Shown here: positions 45,561 to 56,828 of the stretch, piece after piece
Position numbering within the stretch: position 1 is the stretch's first letter
How the letters are laid out: each line of letters begins with the position of its first letter
Source of the DNA: Dactylonectria macrodidyma
Taxonomy: Eukaryota > Ascomycota > Sordariomycetes > Hypocreales > Nectriaceae
DNA: 64,000 nucleotides
Assembly: GCA_020744425.1 (NCBI GenBank)
Contig: JAGMUV010000028.1
Coordinates: forward strand, 496,001-560,000
Reading direction: 5' to 3'
Translations under genes and position numbers: made by a program
Notes under the pieces: model-generated
The model's input: only the letters and a program-made list of their open reading frames with translations
Told to the model about the DNA's origin: nothing
The model's database searches: none

Positions 45561-46827
45561 ATTAGAGACTCATCGAAGCTACGTTAAAAACACGGCATCA
45601 GTGTTGTTCGAATGTTTAGGTGTCGAGCTCCGGGGACTCGAATTCATGAAAAGGGGTAGATCAACCACTCCGCACATCCCGAAAGAGACGGTATTTAAAA
45701 AGATTGACAACAGCGGGAAGACCACGAAAGGTTCGGGTTGCGCAAATTCTTATACGGCCACCAAAACTTGGTGTTTATGGAGCTCTGTAGCATCTCATCG
45801 CTAACTGGGACGCGCTTGGCCGACTTCATGTTGGCTTAAAAGGGATTCTAGTTCTGTTTCCCGGCAAAACAAATTGTCTTCTAGTACGGGGAAGTAAAAC
45901 GTCGATTTAAGCTAGCTCAGCTGGACTTATTAGTGTCGAAGGATGCGGGCGGGGCGGTACGTGAGCCTCTCCTGGGACACCATATTAACCCGAGACCCGA
46001 GACTTGGATATATCAGATATTGATAAGGCTTCATAAGCCCGTTCCTCTCGCGTAAATGAAGGCCGACGCCGTTTCGTCACCCAGTTCCAAGTCCCAGCCT
46101 AAACAAACCAAAACAAGCCAAAACCAGGTTGTCGATGCCCCGTCGCTTGAACAATGCATCTGGTCCCGAAGCTTTGCCGTAAATTCAGGCGAAATGGAGC
46201 CATGGAACAAAGTTCCTAGAGAAAAGCGGGTTTCACGGGACATGCCGAGCGCCGAGACCAATGCATTGACGCAGATCCATGCAGGCCTTGAGCAGGGTTT
46301 CCTAGCTTATGCATATACCGAGGGACTAGTCGAGCTTGTGGGCGCCTCTCTGCCAGGGAGGCGAGACGAACTCAACACACCTATCCTGCTGTGGCCCCAA
46401 GGTTAGCACGAATGCGGAGACGCCATCCGATATTCCTGGGCATGAAATCATGTGTTTTGTCCCCGTGTTGACCTGATCAGCTGGGGTATAGAACTGTGAC
46501 AATAGGATGTCTTAGAGAAAGGCCAGACGACGTGTCAAGGAGCCAGCTCTAGTAACCGAGGGTCCGTATCTTTGTGCATATGACTGCGTACAATTACCCC
46601 GGATCAAAGGCCGAGATTGTCAAACAAGCTACGAGGGGGTAAGTGAAATGACGAGATCCCACTAGTACCCCTCGTTATTACCTAGAACTAGTTCCATTTA
46701 ACTTGCCCTCGGCAGTAACACTGCCCATGGTGATTGTGGAGATCATACAGGATGGCGGACCGGCAGTCGTGATTCCTGAGGAAAAGCGTGGGGGCGGACA
46801 ACATGTGTTTTGTTTAGGACTGACCTA
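45561..46827. other. Intergenic left flank of the Tc1/mariner element
   Basis: Apart from the short frame at 46056-46406 nothing is recognised. The region ends at the TA target site of the transposon. Confidence 0.35.
46056..46406 (+). CDS. Hypothetical 116-residue protein
   Basis: Frame begins MKADAVSSPSSKSQPKQTKT and ends LGQG-like at LLWPQG. Hydrophilic N-terminus, no signal peptide, no domain recognised. Length and context give little support; may be chance. Confidence 0.2.
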   Translation: MKADAVSSPSSKSQPKQTKTSQNQVVDAPSLEQCIWSRSFAVNSGEMEPWNKVPREKRVSRDMPSAETNALTQIHAGLEQGFLAYAYTEGLVELVGASLPGRRDELNTPILLWPQG

Positions 46828-48211
46828 CAGTGGGGCTGCGAAAGTTACGACACACCCGGGGTCAACCCGGTGTCACTACACCTCCACCACACGATAGCTT
46901 CATTTTTAATAAATTCTAGCAAATTCAAATAAATGTCAATTAAATATTTATATATATCAATCTGCAGCATTTTGAATGGTGTTTCTAACAGCAGCCTCAA
47001 TATCTCGTATACCAGCCATTTGCGCGGACCACAGCCTGCATCCTGCGCTTCATTGAAAAGATCAGGTTTTGAAGCACCTCCGGCTCAATCTCTTCCCATA
47101 GCTCGATTGTAGCTTCGATAAGGTGTTGCTTTGCTTCATCAGTCTTTGGCATGTACGAGAGCTCAGGGTATCGCTCGCAGATCCTTTTTTTAAGTATTGC
47201 CCATAGGTTTTCTATGGGGTTGAGATCCGGGCTGTATGGCGGCCACTCGATGACCTCGGCCCTTCTGTTCTCGCACCATTCTAACAGCCAGCGCATCATC
47301 AATCGGGACCGAAAAAGAGGTGAGTTATCGTGCTGAAAGCGGCTATTTCTTATGACAATTCGAGGAAGGTATTGCTGCATGCATTCAAGCAGAACTCGCG
47401 CTGTGACGCCGCCGCGGTCAGAATCAGCGTCGCCGTAAAGAAGGATCATTGGAAGCCGCCTGCGATAGTTGAAGGCACTGAAAAACATCTGCGAATGTCT
47501 CGTTGGAGTGACACGGGTCTGAACGTTACGTCTGAATAGTCTCTCGTGCTAGGAACAGTCAGGGAAGTCACAATCGCAAAGAGATAACATACCGGCTTAC
47601 AGAAGCACCAAGTGCGTCTTTGGCCCTCGCCTCGGGCTACGATAACTTCATCTGAGAAGGTCCAAGACTCCCAAAAATCAGGAGACATATGCACATATCG
47701 CCTAGCAAAGCGGAGGCGTTTTCTGGCCGTAGCCTCGCTGATGAAAGGCCGGATAAGTGACAGGAAATGCATAATACCTTCCTTTCTAAGGAATGACAGA
47801 ATAGTCTTCCTAGAACAGGTCAAGTTGGCCTCCTCAATCAATTCCTTGATTTAGATATGAGGATCTTGCCCTATTACACGTAAAATACGTCTCTTTTCCC
47901 GGTCTCCTAGCTTGCGCGGGCGGCCGCACCTAGGTTGGTCGCGACCACTCTGTTGATCTTGGTACCGCCGGACGATGCCGTAAATCGCGTGCCGTGTAAC
48001 TCCCTCTTCGCGTGCGATTTTGACGGCGGAAACGCCCGAATTGTACCTCCAAACAATCCTCGTCCTCATATGAGGAGAATGATGTATCTGCGACACCATT
48101 CTGACTTGAATTGGTGGTGCAATAGGCTGTTGAAGCTGATGATGATTTTGGTGAAGGTATCACGGAAAGCGGGGTACGGAAAAATGTGTCGTAACTTTGG
48201 GAGACCCACTG
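46828..48211 (-). mobile_element. Tc1/mariner-type DNA transposon with TA target duplication
   Basis: A 1384-base element bounded by 27-base terminal inverted repeats that match at 24 of 27 positions (left CAGTGGGG..AAAGTTACGACACA; right its reverse complement form ending CCCACTG) and flanked by TA on both sides (46826-46827 and 48212-48213). It encodes a minus-strand transposase. Size, TIR start CAGT and TA duplication are those of Tc1/mariner elements of fungi. Confidence 0.93.
46997..48099 (-). pseudogene. Tc1/mariner transposase, one in-frame stop
   Basis: Starts MVSQIHHSPHMRTRIVWRYN; a helix-turn-helix follows (GVSAVKIAREEGVTRHAIYG, then CGRPRKLGDREKRRILRVIG). A TAA at 47851 interrupts PHI*IKELIEEANLT, probably from CAA by C-to-T change. 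After it come the catalytic region WTFSDEVIVARG, an intron (GTATGTT at about 47590 to an AG near 47533), VTPTRHSQMFF, then HDNSPLF with the second Asp and PYSPDLNPIENLW with the Glu, 38 residues apart by my count. The protein ends ANGWYTRY at 46997. Without the stop it would be about 330 residues. Confidence 0.88.
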
Positions 48212-48491
48212 TAGATAGGATCTAGCTCCGCTTGATTTTGGTAGTATTCCTAAATTAGTTTAGATCTGTCCGCGAAAATCGAATGCAGTTTAGTTTTGTC
48301 CGCTAAATTCTAAAACCCGGAGTCGACGACGAGGTTAACAACTTGCAAGACGAATATAGAAGCCACAATAAATGAAAATCTATCAATCTATCAGTAGGAT
48401 ATATTAAAAGGCTCTATTATATACTTAGAATCTATACTGAGTAGTTTTACTATACATTTAGCTTCTAGTTTGAGTCAGTTAAGATGTAGTA
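48212..48491. other. AT-rich intergenic stretch right of the transposon
   Basis: No gene recognised; TA-rich from 48.36 to 48.48 kb. Confidence 0.35.
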
Positions 48492-49924
48492 GTGGGAGAG
48501 GTCCGAATTAGATCATCGCATAGCTCTGTCACACTACAGGGGCCAGTAGAGCTAATGTGGGACACTATCAGCAGCTGGCCCGAGCGGTCTCCTGAGAAGC
48601 AAAAGAGCGATGAATCCTTCACAGGATTCAGAGCATCCGCCATTCAGTGGGCAGACGCCGATCCGAAACCCTGGTGCAAACTGGAGGGATACGACTTCAT
48701 CGATTTTCCCGATTTCAAGCGAAAGGGTGCATCGCGGGCTATCCGATACGTGAAAAATGAATTGGCGGAATTAATAGGATCCCAAATACCGCAATGGGCC
48801 AGAACGACAAGGAAGATACGGCTGGATAATGAGCATGAAGAGCTGAGAGGTTGACAATGTTCATTCTTCGAACACGGCTATGAGATAGCTAACCCTTTTA
48901 CAAGCCTGGGTCAAGTGCGAGACGCATGTTTCCAAGACCACGGCCAAGTCAGGCCGCCCCTCCCATTCGAATCCACAGACCGATTCGAAAAAGAACTTAG
49001 ACGACTGGGAGAAATGTATCGCCCGTTGAGAACTAGGCACAATATCAAGCAGATCTTCCTGCTTCAGTTCCACCACGCCAACCTTAACCTGTTCGCCGAC
49101 TTCCTGGAGAGCTTTATAACGCAATATGCTAATCGTCGCATGCGGCTCTTTGACCCTCGCCGATCTGAACTGCGCCGGTGGAATCTAAGGGCGTTCATGA
49201 CTGACGCTCAGCTTTATCGCCGATTCACAGCCGTCGGCAGCGAGATGACAGGTACCATCGAGTCGCTGCTTGACGTCGTCTTGGCTCTGCAGGAAGAAAA
49301 CGACAACCCAAGACTGGCAGCACTGGGGGCTGTTGCAAGGACGTCGAAACGCGTCTCACCAGACTCTCGGACGACCTAGAACATCATCTCAAGCTGCTCA
49401 GTCTGTTCAGGGACATGAGCCAGCTGGACAACGTGCAGACGCTGGCGCTGCTGGCGGCGATATTCTTGCCGCTGTCGCTCTCAGCTGGAGTTCTCAGCAT
49501 GCAGTCGCGCTTCAAGGACTTGGGAGACCTGCTGTACGATTTCTTCGGCGTCGTCGTTCTCCTCGGGGCCATAGCCGCGCTCTTCCTTGTCGCCATGTTC
49601 CTCTTCTCCTCCGTGAGTGAGCTGGAGAGCAGGCTGTGGCGGTACCGTCGATACAAGGCCTTCGTGCGGCCCGTTCTTCTGTTCACCATGGCCTGCATAG
49701 CCCTGACATTCGGCGCCATCGTCCTGACGTCCTTCGTCGTGGGCATGTTCAAGGATGTCGTCCTGGGCGCAAAGATTCTGGGCTATGGATTGCTCGTGGC
49801 TATCTTCGGGCCGATAGTTATTGCCATTGTGTTCCTGATATGCGGCAGCATCGTTGATGTCGTCCAGGAAGGGGTCGTGGACAAGGTGCCGCAATGGAAA
49901 TTCGGCAAGCGGGGGCAGAAGTAA
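48492..49924 (+). pseudogene. CorA-like multi-pass membrane protein, apparently frameshifted
   Basis: Three consecutive frames look like parts of one gene. The first (48492-48854) and second (to 49379) share a frame interrupted by a TGA at 48852; the second contains FESTDRFEKELRRLGEMYRP and a helical region. At about 49322-49345 the frame changes, and KDVETRLTRLSDDLEHHLKL plus LSLFRDMSQLDNVQTLALLA lead to AIFLPLSLSAGVLSMQSRFK and three more hydrophobic segments (about 49550, 49680 and 49770), ending at 49924. The LPLSLSAGVLSMQSRF segment is like the C-terminal membrane part of fungal CorA-like proteins. An intron could explain the first stop, but I see none for the frame change at the GGGGG run. 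Confidence 0.5.
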
Positions 49925-50539
49925 GATGACCCCGAGGCTGATTCAAATTAGAGAGGTGTTGAGCTGAAAGGAAAGCAAGTCGCAGTGGATGACTCTGCGA
50001 GTTTAGGTAGTACCAGCCGTCCCGAAGTCACGGTTCATGGTGAGAATAGTAGTGGGGATAGTTGAGTTCCCTGCTATCTGAACTGCATGTTATCTTGGCC
50101 GATCTGAGGTGGCTGAGTGGGAGACTATCCCGTCGTCATTATAACCCTGGTAGCTCTTGGTGTTACGGATCACTATTGTAGATTGTTCTCTAGGTTATGG
50201 AGTATAATATAGGGTGGCGAGGCTGCCGAGGGGCTGAAGAAGCTACATAGGGAACGTTAGATCAGTCAAATTAAAACTTGCTTCTCTCTCGCCCTGCTAC
50301 TCAAATTACGAATAGAGCCATTTATCTGTTTTATCCATGGGCCTTGTTAGTTCTGCCATGGCTTCAATCAGCAAGCAGGAGGTCACGGAAGAGTGGGGAG
50401 TCCAGGGTGTCACACGGATCAAACTTCAGCATCCTCGAGATACCAGAGGGATCCATACGGGATTGGACTATTCCGCATCTTTAGATTGTTTGAACTTCAT
50501 ACTATTCAAGAGCTCCAAAGACGACGTCCGTAGATATTT
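49925..50539. other. Intergenic or degraded 5' part of the NACHT relic
   Basis: No P-loop or other NACHT start found. A short frame at 50337 has no recognised domain. Confidence 0.3.
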
Positions 50540-51240
50540 GTTAATGTATTAGACGAATGCAATGAAGATCAAATCCAGGATATGCCCACCTGTTTCCACT
50601 ACTCTAAAAGCGGGGCCATGAACCCCAACATTGATATGCTCACATTCTTTACAAATAGTTATTTCCCACAGATCACAGATCCGAAGAAAGTAGAACTCAG
50701 GCTTGACGACGAAGAAGAGCATCCTCGTGATATTGAACACTACATCCAAAACGAAGCGAGACTTGCAGACGATCCACGGAGCCAGCGGTCCCAGGGATTG
50801 TGAAGAAGTCAAGCACCGCGTATCAGGAGGTCTCATTTGAGCTATACTGGTCGTCGGGATTCTGAACAAGGTATGTGATCACGGCACTACCGACGTAAAT
50901 AAGAAACTCGGGGAGATACCAAATGACCAGCCTGAGCTTTTCAATGGAATCTCAACTCCCCACGATCAGGGAGACATGAAGAGAACGACAAGATCAACAT
51001 GCGACTCTGCATTCAATTGATCATCTTCGCTGAAGGACGCTTGGCCAGAGAGGAGCTGTACTTCGCGATATTCTGGAACGGATCGAGAAGAGGTCGACTC
51101 TTCGGAGTCTGAAGAAGTAACTACGGAAATCATGGACGCATTCATCTTGAGCTGCTCCAAAGGTCTTGCAGAAATGACAAGTAAATAGAAGCTAACTGTC
51201 AAGTTAATCCATGAGACAGTGTAAGACTTTCTTCTCAAAA
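50540..51240 (+). pseudogene. NACHT-domain (NLR-type) protein relic
   Basis: Plus-strand frames carry the C-terminal half of a fungal NACHT domain: VNVLDECNEDQIQDM (Walker B type, at 50540), NSYFPQITDPKKVELRLDDE, RDIEHYIQNEARL, then in a shifted frame VVGILNKVCDHGTTDVNKKL and GEIPNDQPELFNGI, and MRLCIQLIIFAEGRLAREEL plus YFAIFWNGS followed by DAFILSCSKGLAEMTS. The frame changes at least three times and stops occur in LIHETV*DFLLK near 51223. NLR-like proteins act in heterokaryon incompatibility and immunity; this copy is dead. Confidence 0.7.
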
Positions 51241-51999
51241 ACAGCTGTATGTAATATATAGAGGAATGTTAACTGTATAGGCCTTGGGCAGGACTTATTG
51301 AAGCATTGTCAATCGTATCTCATCGACTCAAAGAGATCTCTTGAAAAGTCTCCCACAAGTTGACTTTGAGGACTGCTATCAAAGCCAGTCATTACAAAGC
51401 AAAACACCTCGCCAAGAAGTCAGTCTTCTTACAAGCTGCCGTGACTCTTTGCGTGCCTAGTGAGTAAAGAACTGTATAAAACGGGCGTCAAGCCTGGAAT
51501 CAAAGTTGGATATCAGCTCTTTTGATAGAGAATCAGAAATCTAACGCTGTGGTGACCAAGGGGTTCATATCACGAGGCACGAGTCACACTCCTTCTTCTC
51601 TCCAACCAGCGCAATTTAGGAAGCGCCCTTTTCAGCTCTGAGTTCTCGTGAACAAGTGGTCGCCTCCGCGGGTGGTCTAGGGTATGGCCATACGACAACT
51701 TCGCTGAGGGGTGAAGATAACTAGGTCAGCTGCAAACATATGTGGTCTTGGGAGTCGGAACAATTTACCCCTCATGACAATTTGAAAACGAGAGCTACAT
51801 GCCCTACATCTAGCCGCAAGCCGACCATCCGACGGCCTGGAAATCAATGCCTGAGAGCGATTCTAAAGACTTAGCGAGACCAGATACTCTGTGACATATA
51901 GTCCGTATCACGTTGCGTTGCATTGCTCAAGCAGTTCGACCACAAACGAGTGTTTCTTCAATGGTGTGCACAATCTCAATATAAATTGACAACTACTAG
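51241..51999. other. Degraded sequence after the NACHT relic
   Basis: VDFEDCYQSQSLQSKTPRQE can be read near 51360 in one frame and may belong to the same NLR relic, but similarity is too weak to call a gene. Confidence 0.3.
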
Positions 52000-53050
52000 A
52001 AGATGAAATGTGTATATTACTGAACTTACCAAGTGTCCATCATATTAATAAACTTATTATCACATAACTCTTCACCTTCGACTTCAGCAACAGCTACGTC
52101 ATCTACTACACTGTCAAGCGAATCCTCAAACTGCTCTCGCAGCTCGGACGAGAGGTGACCTCATTGCTCTTCAAACATGTCCATCGCCGTCTTGCGGCCC
52201 AAGCAACGCAAATTCCGGTCAATCTCACGCATTTGAAACTTGGCAAACACTAATCAACCGTGTCTCACCCGGGGATGCTAGCCTGTGGAAGATTCCCCAG
52301 CCATAGTTATTGATGCTAGTGTAGTCTGCTCCGCGGTCAGCAAGATCTGCGTTGACTCGTGTGCATTCGTGCAAACTGCATCACGTAACGCCACGTCGCC
52401 TTCCGAGTCGCTGTTATTTACATCGGCACCATGCTAGGGAAGCGGCTTAACTGCCCTGCATTTATTCATCCGAACTGCAGGACTCAATGGCTCCACATTC
52501 CAATTATCCCTGATATTAACGTCAGGTCGGCAGTTGATCAACGATGGCATATCGAGGTTCTCGCCCACAGACATAGCTATAAGGTGCAAGCATGTTGGCC
52601 CCCTCGTATATCTATGAGTTACCACAGCCCTATTATCTAGTCAAGCCTGGGCAGCGACGAGGCTCCCACTCAAGCAAGCCTGGTGAAACGAAGTGGTTCC
52701 ACCCAACATCTAGCTATGGACTACAGCTCCGACCTCGATCAACGTCTTGATAGCGGCCGCATCTCCTCGCGCTGCAGCCAAATGCAGCAGTGTCCTGTCA
52801 TCCCCCACGGGCTTTCTTTGTCTGTAGAGCCCATTTGACACCATCTACATCTCGCCTCTCGATAATTCTAAATAAGCTCTGTGATTGTGAAACCGTATCC
52901 GAGGGATTGCTCCGGACAATCCGCAACAGCATTTCCGGGCTCTTGGATTTGTCTCTACCGCCTCATGCACATATAGCTGGTGAAGGCCCGTGGTGGTTTC
53001 CCATAAGTCTCGGCGGGAATCTCCAGGATGTATACCATGGTGATTCCCGG
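52000..53050 (-). pseudogene. Ankyrin-repeat protein relic
   Basis: On the minus strand, DRTLLHLAAARGDAAAIKTL with IEVGAVVH (about 52795-52710) is a good ankyrin repeat; GTTSFHQACLSGSLVAAQA, RGPTCLHLIAMSVGENLDMP and HGADVNNSDSEGDVALRDAV are three more decayed ones. Upstream, SLFRIIERRDVDGVKWALQT lies in a different frame (near 52830-52880). The tail FAKFQMREIDRNLRCLGRKT is at about 52240-52180. Stops (VVHS*ML, AQA*LD, PLP*HG) and shifts inactivate it. It points against the NACHT relic, so the two are not one co-linear gene. Confidence 0.7.
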
Positions 53051-53325
53051 ACTCACAAAAGGTCCCCTTGATTCGCAAAATTCAGGATTTCTACTTAAAT
53101 AGCTAGCTAAAAGAAAAGTTCGTTCAGATATAAAAGTTAGAGAATATCTTCTTTTACATTATTAGCTAAAAAAAAATATCAGAAACTATTTTTCTTAATA
53201 TTAGCTTTTAAGGCTTCAGGGTTATTTTGGAGGGTTAGGGTTAGGGTTAAGCTACTTCCCGTCTTACTATAATAAACCAAGGGCTAGGTATCGAATTTTG
53301 CGAATCAAGGGCACCTTTTGCCAGT
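53051..53325. mobile_element. MITE-like element with 28-33 bp terminal inverted repeats and telomere-like core
   Basis: CAAAAGGTCCCCTTGATTCG..AAAATTC at 53056-53083 is the reverse complement of GAATTTTGCGAATCAAGGGC..CTTTTG at 53293-53320, with one mismatch; the match extends with two mismatches to ACT/AGT at the outer ends (53051, 53325). About 210 AT-rich bases between them code for nothing and contain the telomere-like repeat. No target duplication is obvious. It sits at the 5' side of the ankyrin relic. Confidence 0.8.
53231..53250 (+). repeat. Interstitial telomere-like TTAGGG repeat
   Basis: AGGGTTAGGGTTAGGGTTAA, about three units of the fungal telomere repeat, inside the MITE-like element. 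Confidence 0.9.
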
Positions 53326-53332
53326 CATTGAC

Positions 53333-53366
53333 CCCCCCGTGGGTGCGGAGCACCACGCACGGGGGG
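53333..53366. repeat. GC-rich inverted repeat
   Basis: CCCCCCGTG / CACGGGGGG outer arms and GGTGC / GCACC inner arms around GGA, with a 3-base bulge. It stands out from AT-rich surroundings next to the MITE-like element and may mark the end of another repeat. Confidence 0.75.
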
Positions 53367-55287
53367 CCGGACTAGAGGCGCCACCCAGTAGCAGGAAAGT
53401 CTCGTTGGGCGGCTGTATTGTGGCTTCTTTCGCATCACTAGTCAGCCTAATTGGCTAGTTAATACAGGGTACGCACTGCCTGAACCCTCAGACTAGCAAT
53501 CACTTTACCCCAGACTGGGGTACTTAAAGTTTATTAGGAACTGCAGCTCGGGTTATCTACAAGCGAATGGAGGACGCTCCACTAATATACGAGGATTAGA
53601 CTACCTCGTTCGGGGCTCGTCCCCGATATGATTTAGAAGAGGAATTCTCTGCATCATTTAGTAATTACCCCAGGACCACAAAGTGGGTTTTTCATACAAC
53701 CAAATTATTCCTCGCTAATTGAGGCAGGACGCATCTAATTAATACTACTGTCCGAGCATAGGCCAACCGGGTTAACTAGAAGAGAGATGAGATGTACCTG
53801 CTCCAACTTCCCTTAGTACACCGTAGATATCAAATTCTTCTATATGGTTCATAGGTTCCTAGCCACCCCAAAAAGACAGCGGGCCACCATGGTCCCCCAG
53901 ACTCCCCCATGCCGAAGGAACGATGCGACCTACAACGATAAAGGTAAAGCGACAGAGTAGAGTGGGCCGAAGCCCTGACGACGGTCTCTCACGAGGCGAT
54001 GTCGAGAGAGATGACCCCACCGCGCCCGCAGGCTCCTTCGAATTTGACCTTACCTTCTTGTACCGCAGTGGATCGCCGAAGCTGCATGCCAGGGGAGGAT
54101 CCTAGCTGACAAAGGCGTTCTAGACACCCGACAGAAAGATTACCCCTGTCTAGGTTACTAGACCCATGGTGTCAGTATTGGAAAGATCGTGGCTTGGACG
54201 CCCGTATCTTAGTGCCGTGGCTATAGTGTTTTTTTTTCTCGACAGAGTGGAAGGAACTCGCCTACCGGCACAGCGCAGACCACACACACAAGCTAATATA
54301 GTGCCGTGGCAACAACGTCCGTCTCTGGCTAGCAGACGCCGGGGTACCTAAGTGGCGGCTCTGCCGATGCTGCCTAGTTGCCTCCGGATTTCTGCGAGAC
54401 CCTAACCTCGTCTCGCACCGAGCCTACGAGCTTGATATCGACATGCCCGAGGCCCTTCATTAAAGTTTATCTCAATGCATCATGTCGTATAAGTTCTGCC
54501 TAAGTAGGGGCGTTTTGAAAGGTTTGTGCTAACTAAGCTACCGTCCCTCTTAGTGCGGGGGGTAGGGCAGCTGACCGTTGAATCTGTCAGACAAAACAGA
54601 CTACTAGGGGGGTCTAACTGCACGGACTAGGTTCTGTGTAATTCGGCACATTACAGATAGGCCTTGTTACAGCACAAACTAGGAGCCATTCCAGGACGAG
54701 ATGACCTCCGCGCAGGCCTTACTGAACAAGCACGAAGCAGTCATGGGGCAAACCGTGGTTCTTAGGCAATTTAGGATTGAGTCACGACCCAGACAAAGCT
54801 AAACTAGAGGAAGAATTATAGACATCACGCCCCGAAGGAGCCCAAGACGCGGTCTGGCTCAGTAGGTACGGAGAATTCCAAATCTGAATAGAGAATGAAG
54901 AGCTAACTGAGTCACTTCTGGTCATACGCTGATGCTGATACTTCCAATAGCTATTAGGCTAATATCCCCAGCTGAACCAGTTCGGGGGGGTCTCTCCGAA
55001 AGCCCAGATGCATAGGCCACAACGCAACCTAGTTAGACCAGTATTAAATTAGGGTTATTATCAGTCGGTGGCGTATAAAGAACCAGCCTAGGGAATAAGC
55101 TTTCACCTAACGTTTTGGGATAACAAAAGCTCAGATAAAACGACATAGTAATAAGTGCGAAAAGAGAGCAGTTTAAAAACTATAAATATATGATAAGGTC
55201 TCTATGCAGCAACTGTCTGTCCAGCTTCATCTCAGTATTATCTAAAAACCCGAAATCACTAAGACAGTCTTCTTACAATCTTTCGTA
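53367..55287. other. Gene-poor repeat-like stretch
   Basis: Only short frames with no recognised domain on either strand. The text GTGCCGTGG recurs at 54.21 and 54.30 kb. Mixed base composition with many TAG/TAA codons fits old, mutated repeat DNA. The last 100 bases would be the promoter of the small secreted protein gene. Confidence 0.4.
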
Positions 55288-55770
55288 ATGAAGATTTCTC
55301 TAACTGCCCTTGCTGTCCTCACGTCGTAAGTAAAGATGGATATACACTCTAAGAAGCCTTTTAACTAATATTATCTAGGCTGCTCGGCGTTACAACAGCC
55401 GCAACTCATTCGTTTTGCTGGTGCCAGAGTAAAAACGGGGTAAGATACGAATATTACGCACTGTTAAGATAAAAGCTAATATATTCCTTTTCAAAAGCAA
55501 CTGGACTTAATTAATACCGCCAAGGCCTGTACTAGGTATCGAAACCGAAACACAGGCGACGAGTGGTGGGATTGGTGCCCTGACTGTAAGATACTTATAA
55601 ACTGCTCTATTGCTATAGATACTAATACCTTAGGTACTTATTCTACTACTGTTAAGTATAAGAATCTGGAATATCCCTGCTATTCAGGTGAGGGCCATAT
55701 GGGGGGGGATGAATGGGAGTATTACTGCCGGCAGTATGATCGCTCTTTGCGCGGATATTGCCCTGCTTAG
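55288..55770 (+). CDS. Small secreted cysteine-rich protein (candidate effector), four exons
   Basis: Exons 55288-55325, 55379-55439, 55498-55585 and 55634-55770, each intron GTAAG..AG and 48-58 bases long, join in one frame to 107 residues. The first about 21 residues (MKISLTALAVLTSLLGVTTA) are a textbook signal peptide with cleavage expected after Ala; the mature protein of about 86 residues starts ATHSFCWCQSKNG and holds eight Cys (CxC, then C, CxxC, C, C, C), enough for four disulfides, plus the Trp-rich GDEWWDWCPDC. The C-terminal part reads GGDEWEYYCRQYDRSLRGYC. No enzyme motif. Resembles in layout the small secreted proteins of plant- or insect-associated fungi. The intact frame across four exons in decayed, repeat-rich DNA argues for a real, maintained gene. 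Confidence 0.75.
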
Positions 55771-56828
55771 GGCTCATAAGGATAAGGTGTGATCGTGAAG
55801 CGGGGTCCATTGGATTGGCCCGTGGGTTCAACACTAGAGGAGTTATATCAATGGAGCGTCTCGCAGCTAGATTCAACATCATCAACAACTTCATCTGCAG
55901 ACAGGTAGGAGGAACGAGGAACGAGACCTCTCAGTCTGTCAGACTGGACAGGTCTTTATTATTCTTTGGCATCCTCGTTATTCTAGTCATACAGCTATTC
56001 TGAATTTGCCCTCTGTCTTTTTCCTTGACCAATGATCGCGACCCCGATCTGCTGTGTCCGACACCTTCAGACAGCCCCTTAGATCCTAGGTTGCAACTGA
56101 CCTTCTGATGCGTTGCCAAACGCCGCACCTAGGATCTGTCCGGACCAGCTGTCTCATTAGACGTTTCCTTCAGCCACAGCTAACTTTTGAGTCTTGTCTG
56201 CAAAATAGGTGGTCAAGCTGATAGCTGCCACAGCCGACCTCAGAGGGGCCGGCTAGACGCACATCAAGCAGCTGTTGTTGCGAGGGACGGCTAGCAACTC
56301 CAGTGTTGCCTTCGTCCTTAGTCCCTTGTGGTTGTTTCAATAGGCGAGGTTTCTAACTATGTGAAACTGAGGCTGTACCGGGTGGTAGGTGATGCACTGA
56401 TTACAGGCACGGAAGTGGGCAAGACAACGTATGAAGGAGCTCAGAGTACAGAGCTACACATTGTGTAATTTGTCACTATACTCTGGGGATGCTGTCTTGG
56501 TTTTACATATTATACTAGATTGACAATATTTAAGAGAGAATTGCTGTTTGTCTTTCCAGGAAATAGTAATATCCGGATCCTCCTGACATAACCCTTAGCC
56601 GAGGTTATAGTCCGCTGCGAAGGCTGGGCAAACCCCGTTTCTAGGTAGCTGCGTCATCGCCCGCAGGATGTCTCGCCGAATATTCTGGTAGACAATATGT
56701 CATCGAGTATGCTCGTTTTATGGCTGCGAAGGAACTGTTACCGAGGGCCTTGCTCCGCATCTGCAGATGGTCCTGCACATCTAAATATCTCTGCTCTCGC
56801 TTAAAGGATTTAGTAGTTAATCTTTTTC
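55771..56828. other. Gene-poor stretch between the secreted protein gene and the pogo element
   Basis: No supportable gene. Short frames only. Confidence 0.35.

Noticed and set aside
45601..45804. 67-codon plus frame before the hypothetical gene
   Set aside because: No signal peptide, domain or splice support.
50540..53050. One continuous NACHT-ankyrin gene
   Set aside because: The two domains lie on opposite strands.
53326..55287. Protein-coding transposon remnant
   Set aside because: Short frames suggested LINE-like text in places, but no RT, RNase H or transposase motif could be confirmed.
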